Shown here: positions 62,301-64,000 of the stretch, in pieces
Layout of the letters: each line of letters begins with the position of its first letter
How positions within the stretch are numbered: position 1 is the stretch's first letter
The notes under the pieces: generated by a model
What the model was told of the DNA's origin: nothing
What the model saw: only the letters and a program-made list of their open reading frames with translations
The model's database searches: none
From: Aquarana catesbeiana
Taxonomy: Eukaryota; Chordata; Amphibia; Anura; Ranidae
Assembly: GCF_042186555.1 (NCBI RefSeq)
Contig: NC_133325.1
Coordinates: forward strand, 670,394,640-670,458,639
Direction of reading: 5' to 3'
Length of the DNA stretch: 64,000 nucleotides
Made by a program: the position numbers and the translations under genes

Positions 62301-63568
62301 CGACATACAATTTCTCTTCAGCCTAATGAATTGACCCCTAGGTATATTACACAACCACATTTGATTATTTTATTACTTTATTAAATGTTTGCAAGCAGAG
62401 AGCACTAGATGTCTCTTATTTATTCCTATATCTCGGGATATTGGTGATCATCTGCAATATAACTACCCTGATGGGATTTCTGTGTATTAACTCATCTGGC
62501 ATTTCCATAAGATCCACAACAGGAAGACTACTGTGACCACGCTCCTGGCTTTTTGCCCTTTATGGGAAAGCCTGTTTGACCCTTTGTTAACGCAGGGGTC
62601 CTGGCGTCGAGGCATAGAGTGTCTAAGGTGGAGGTTTACACGTCTGACACGGAGTCCATTGTTTACAAGGCACATAGTCACTTTGTTTGGAATTCTGTGT
62701 GCTTTCCTATATGAATTTTTACCTCATGAACTCTAATTAGCGCTGCACTATTTTCATATTGTAATGAAATATGATTGCTGGTATTGGTTATTTAAATTTT
62801 CTCCTTATTGCGATCGGCAATCATATTTAATTGATTTGACGGTGATAAATAAATAATAATAAGAAATAAGGATAAAATATGACAATTTACGAGGGCGTGT
62901 TTAGGGGTGGGATTAGGGATGGGACACAGTAGGGGTTGGGTGGGGCAACTAGTGGCGTGTAATTCTTAAGGCCTGGCTAGTAGCTCAGGACTTGAAATTT
63001 TGAGCCCTGTGTATATATTTATAGTATGCATGCATTTGAGATAAGGACCTTAGGTTTCAAGTTCCTTGAGGGCAAGGGCTTATGTGAATGTACAGCATGT
63101 AAAGTGCTGTGTAAATTGCCACTTTTGTGTTTACTTTTTTTCTTGTTCAAAGAATTTTATTAAATTAAATTAGTAGAACTGTGTACAGACATTGTTCAGA
63201 TCAGTTCAACAACATGCTGCTATACACATGTGAAACAGTATAAAATCACGCAAAAGTTTCATGCATTGTAACAACCTTAAAAACTTGTATTTACATTTTT
63301 TATTCTGAGGCTAAGCTATATTTCTTGTTGCCAACCACTTCTCAATTCAGGTATCAACTACTTCCCACATATAATATGCCTATTTTACAGTATCATACAT
63401 GCTCACGAAACATGCATATGTGACATACAATCTTCCAATGCAAATCATGCAAAGACTGGTATAATGTTCCAATACCAGGTGGTCCAATAGGGCCTGGTGG
63501 TCCACGAGGTCCTGGAAGTCCAGACATTATTGTGTCTGTGAAGGTCGATACTATATGCGAATCTCCAT
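50423..63568 (-). CDS. COL26A1: Collagen alpha-1(XXVI)-like gene, 3' part (seven exons)
   Basis: Coding exons in order: 63,476-63,568; 60,765-60,817; 58,280-58,342; 57,324-57,368; 53,620-53,664; 51,391-51,475; 50,423-50,577. All have AG/GT borders and compatible phases. They encode a non-collagenous linker, 28 uninterrupted Gly-X-Y triplets, a Leu-rich helix with LREALKILAERVLILE, and a hydrophilic tail. Emu-family proteins (EMID1/Emu1 and COL26A1/Emu2) are secreted and have an N-terminal EMI domain, collagenous segments and this C-terminal helix, presumably for chain trimerisation in the matrix. The tail word GSGQD, as I recall human COL26A1, favours that paralogue. The start, signal peptide and EMI domain are outside the window. 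Collagens of this size are hydroxylated and folded in the ER. Confidence 0.75.
51391..51475 (-). CDS. COL26A1: COL26A1-like exon encoding the C-terminal helix
   Basis: 85 bases with acceptor CATAG and donor GTGAGT. It encodes SEAVQQLREALKILAERVLI and LEHMIGIH, phase 0 in and phase 1 out. The heptad-like Leu/Ile spacing suggests a coiled coil. The LAERVLILE motif is the hallmark of the Emu family and is the main evidence for the identification. Confidence 0.92.
52042..52358. mobile_element. TIR element with TTA duplication, intronic
   Basis: GCTGGCCATACATG and CATGTATGGCCAACC are inverted ends, with TTA at 52,039-52,041 and 52,359-52,361. 317 bp, non-coding. Lies in the collagen intron between 51,475 and 53,620. 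Confidence 0.82.
52375..53330. repeat. Interspersed repeat sharing an arm with the 45-46.8 kb element
   Basis: From about 52,915 onward it matches the centre and one arm of 45,247-46,799: TAATAAAGGAATTGTC, ACTCATTCACATAAGGGGGG, GGGAAGAGGCCCTTGTCC, CATCAACATGG, GGGTCTGGTATGGATTTTGG. The left part (52,380-52,910) contains CACAAGGGGC words and its inversion GCCCCTTGTGATATC (52,682 and 52,720). No gene. Confidence 0.65.
53333..53371. repeat. (TA)n microsatellite
   Basis: About 40 bases of TATA within the same intron. Confidence 0.9.
53620..53664 (-). CDS. COL26A1: COL26A1-like collagenous exon (45 bp)
   Basis: Encodes GEPGMKGEEGHKGED, five triplets, between acceptor CTTTAG and donor GTAAGTATG. 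A 45-bp exon beginning with a complete Gly codon is a standard collagen exon. It is the last triplet exon before the helix. Confidence 0.93.
53960..54303. mobile_element. hAT-type MITE with exact 8-bp duplication
   Basis: Flanked by ATTTAGCT at 53,952-53,959 and 54,304-54,311. The ends CAGTGGTCTCCAAACT and GGTTTTGGAGATCCCTG are inverted. The interior is a decayed array of about 30-33 bp (ATTCCTCCCACTGATGCTAA, GGGGCAC words). Non-coding, in the collagen intron between 53,664 and 57,324. Confidence 0.93.
54519..55095. mobile_element. Second hAT-like element with a decayed 30-bp array
   Basis: The left end GGGGTCTCAAAACTGTGGCC resembles the CAGTGGTCTCCAAACTGTAG end of the previous element. From about 54,840 to 55,060 a 30-33 bp repeat with GGGCACACATRGATGTAAAG and GGACTCTGCT words is visible, similar to the arrays at 8.6 and 10.3 kb. 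The right end was not found. Confidence 0.5.
55214..57227. mobile_element. TTAA-element family copy interrupted by a fold-back element
   Basis: Begins TTAACCACTTAAGG and ends near GGCGAGTAGTTAA. The outer parts match 20,060-21,055: TGACCAGGCCATTATTTGCG, ATAGAGCTTTCTTTTGGTGG, GATCACCTCTGCGGTTTTTA, CACTGGCAGGGAAGGGGTTA. The 1-kb insertion at 55,638-56,621 splits it. Confidence 0.7.
55638..56621. mobile_element. Fold-back element: 400-bp inverted arms, 16-bp target duplication
   Basis: AAGTGTATATTGATTG is duplicated exactly at 55,622-55,637 and 56,622-56,637. The insert starts TATATATAAAAGGCGCAGCG and its complement ends at 56,448. The arms 55,638-56,042 and 56,047-56,448 are nearly identical, with a loop of about 4 bases. 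A 173-base non-palindromic tail follows (TTCACAGGTTYATAT occurs twice in it). Both strands give the same 75-codon open frame beginning MSGFHRCKTRHQKDK, a by-product of the palindrome with no known domain. I cannot name the family. The long duplication is more like target-primed retroposition than cut-and-paste transposition. Confidence 0.85.
57324..57368 (-). CDS. COL26A1: COL26A1-like collagenous exon (45 bp)
   Basis: Encodes GESGLRGEQGPRGPP, five triplets, with acceptor TTTACCAG and donor GTAAGTATG. The phase is 0 on both sides and fits its neighbours. Confidence 0.93.
57369..58279. other. Collagen intron, nothing recognised
   Basis: Unassigned AT-rich DNA. No repeat with a visible boundary. 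Confidence 0.5.
58280..58342 (-). CDS. COL26A1: COL26A1-like collagenous exon (63 bp)
   Basis: Encodes GKPGLPGQQGAKGQKGEQG then NR, seven triplets, with acceptor TTTCTAG and donor GTAAGAATT. Lys/Gln-rich Y positions are typical of the less stable triplets of short-chain collagens. Confidence 0.93.
58534..59490 (+). pseudogene. CR1 LINE 3' fragment in a collagen intron
   Basis: It matches the full CR1 at about 32,570-33,550. Pieces: SGVPQGSVLGPILFNLFLND, SVFADDTKLSRAITSAQDVE, GWATTWQLRFNVKKCKVMHL, then shifted frames with ILACIKKGIYCSDKMIILPL and REDMIAIYKYLTGDPSIGKN. Frameshift near 58,867, stops near 59,088 and 59,116, and a deletion near 59,350. It lies in the antisense direction to the collagen gene. 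Confidence 0.93.
59491..60764. other. Collagen intron, nothing recognised
   Basis: No gene, RNA or clear repeat. A few AT-rich low-complexity stretches. Confidence 0.5.
60765..60817 (-). CDS. COL26A1: COL26A1-like collagenous exon (53 bp)
   Basis: Acceptor GATTTAG. It begins in phase 1: GA completes a Gly with the G of the previous exon, then ISGPRGPAGPMGIPGPQ, and the donor is GTAATT. The split Gly codon agrees with the phase of the upstream exon, which supports both calls. Confidence 0.92.
61025..61185. repeat. Fragment of the dispersed SINE-like repeat
   Basis: CTCCAAAGACATGCTGGTAG, GGTTAATTGG and CTAAATTGGCCCCA are the inverse of words at 12,205-12,260. A partial duplicate CTCCAAAGACATG stands at 61,039. 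The piece is rearranged. Confidence 0.6.
61186..61481. other. GC-rich intronic stretch
   Basis: GC-rich (GCCGGCCGCGCGCACCGC) with overlapping open frames on both strands, but no domain. Perhaps repeat-derived. Confidence 0.4.
61482..62365 (-). pseudogene. Penelope-like element, C-terminal fragment
   Basis: The minus strand encodes, in shifted frames, IPRGQFIRLKRNCMSEDDFL (62,300s), a KAPSLRDCLAPGVIDPP linker (about 61,970), the GIY-YIG domain VVYMLECDCGLHYIGKTSRE (61,740-61,800) and the terminus YWIFETKVGGPAGLNVDFDL before a stop at 61,482-61,484. The RT part is absent. It differs strongly from the copy at 16.5 kb and belongs to a separate lineage. Confidence 0.88.
62366..63475. other. Collagen intron; SINE-like tail at about 63,040-63,125
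   Basis: CAAGTTCCTTGAGGGCAAGG and AAAGTGCTGTGTAAATTGCC resemble parts of the 12,060 repeat. Otherwise no feature. Confidence 0.4.
63476..63568 (-). CDS. COL26A1: COL26A1-like exon opening the collagenous block (93 bp)
   Basis: Acceptor CTTGTAG and donor GTATTGG. In the phase fixed by the next exon it reads DGDSHIVSTFTDTIMS, then GLPGPRGPPGPIGPPG. This is where the non-collagenous linker passes into the triplets. The first codon is split, so another coding exon lies upstream (beyond 64,000). Confidence 0.88.
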
Positions 63569-64000
63569 CTACAAGATAATATGTGAGAACACATTAGAAA
63601 TATGGCATGAGACAAAAACCAAGCTATATAGTCTGAACACTCTAAAGGCACATGATCTTTGTAAATATGTTTAAGTATTAAAAAAATAAATTGATCAAAA
63701 TTAATTTTAAAATAGTATTTGTATGTTGCATATTAATGGGAGTGCCTATATTATCCCAATTTTGAGATATAAATGATACCTTAAATTACCAATTATAGTA
63801 AGGGCTTACTTTTTGTAATAATCGCCAGCCTTATTTATTCAAGGGTAATCAAGGTGTTAAAAAACAAAGCCAAATTTCTAGGCTGGCATGCCTCCAAATG
63901 GTCTCTAATTTGAATATACTGTATACCCTAATTTGAAGACCCTGCCAGGAAGATGTTAAAAAGTGACCAGTGGAATTCATTGAAAACTCCGGGATGTAGT
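63569..64000. other. Intron upstream of the first visible collagen exon
   Basis: AT-rich, without an exon. The preceding coding exon lies outside the window. Confidence 0.6.

Noticed and set aside
63445..63651. 68-codon minus-strand open frame across the collagen exon
   Set aside because: It is the wrong frame. The Gly-X-Y frame with proper splice sites and phase agreement with the next exon is the real one.

Overview
This is vertebrate nuclear DNA, most likely from a frog. One host gene is recognisable: the 3' part of a collagen-family gene on the minus strand, split into seven small exons between 50,423 and 63,568. Its C-terminal segment carries the ILAERVLILE motif of the Emu (EMI-domain collagen) family, and I assign it to COL26A1 rather than EMID1 with moderate confidence. 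The earlier exons (signal peptide, EMI domain, first collagen block) lie beyond base 64,000. No bacterial-type operons, rRNA or tRNA genes were seen. The frog assignment is an inference from the transposon community (Tc1 elements, Penelope-like elements with GIY-YIG domains, a CR1 LINE with an esterase ORF1, abundant TIR elements flanked by TTAA or TWA), not from a marker gene.

Layout. 1-6.1 kb: an unassigned acidic coding remnant, a TTAA-element fragment, two 31-32 bp minisatellites of one family, and two oppositely oriented halves of a Tc1 transposon. 6.1-12.4 kb: a PIF/Harbinger-like MITE, a 2 kb hAT-like element inserted in a (TA)n tract and carrying a 30-bp array, a partial second copy, and a dispersed SINE-like repeat. 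12.4-23 kb: MITEs, a 36-bp array behind a TATA-like sequence, a decayed Penelope-like element, scattered CR1 pieces, and two TTAA elements tail to tail. 23-28 kb: MITEs and an interrupted candidate LTR-like sequence holding a hAT element nested in a Harbinger-like MITE. 28.3-33.6 kb: a near full-length CR1 LINE with tandem 5' monomers, a broken ORF1 (zinc finger plus esterase) and an open ORF2 (endonuclease plus reverse transcriptase). 34-42 kb: MITEs, a third array of the 31-bp family, a Tc1 fragment and a complete but mutated Tc1 copy with TA duplications. 42-50.4 kb: mostly unrecognised DNA, a Harbinger-like element with a large internal palindrome, and the 3' flank of the collagen gene. 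50.4-63.6 kb: the collagen exons, with introns holding hAT elements, a 400-bp-arm fold-back element with a 16-bp target duplication, a CR1 fragment and a Penelope-like fragment.

The genes do not form a pathway: the collagen gene is the host gene and nearly everything else is mobile DNA at different stages of decay. Most long open frames in the window are by-products of tandem arrays whose unit length is a multiple of three, or of palindromes. The items I find most worth a second look are the fold-back element at 55.6-56.6 kb, the CR1 with promoter-like 5' monomers and an in-frame stop splitting ORF1, and the repeated occurrence of 30-36 bp arrays inside or beside DNA transposons.
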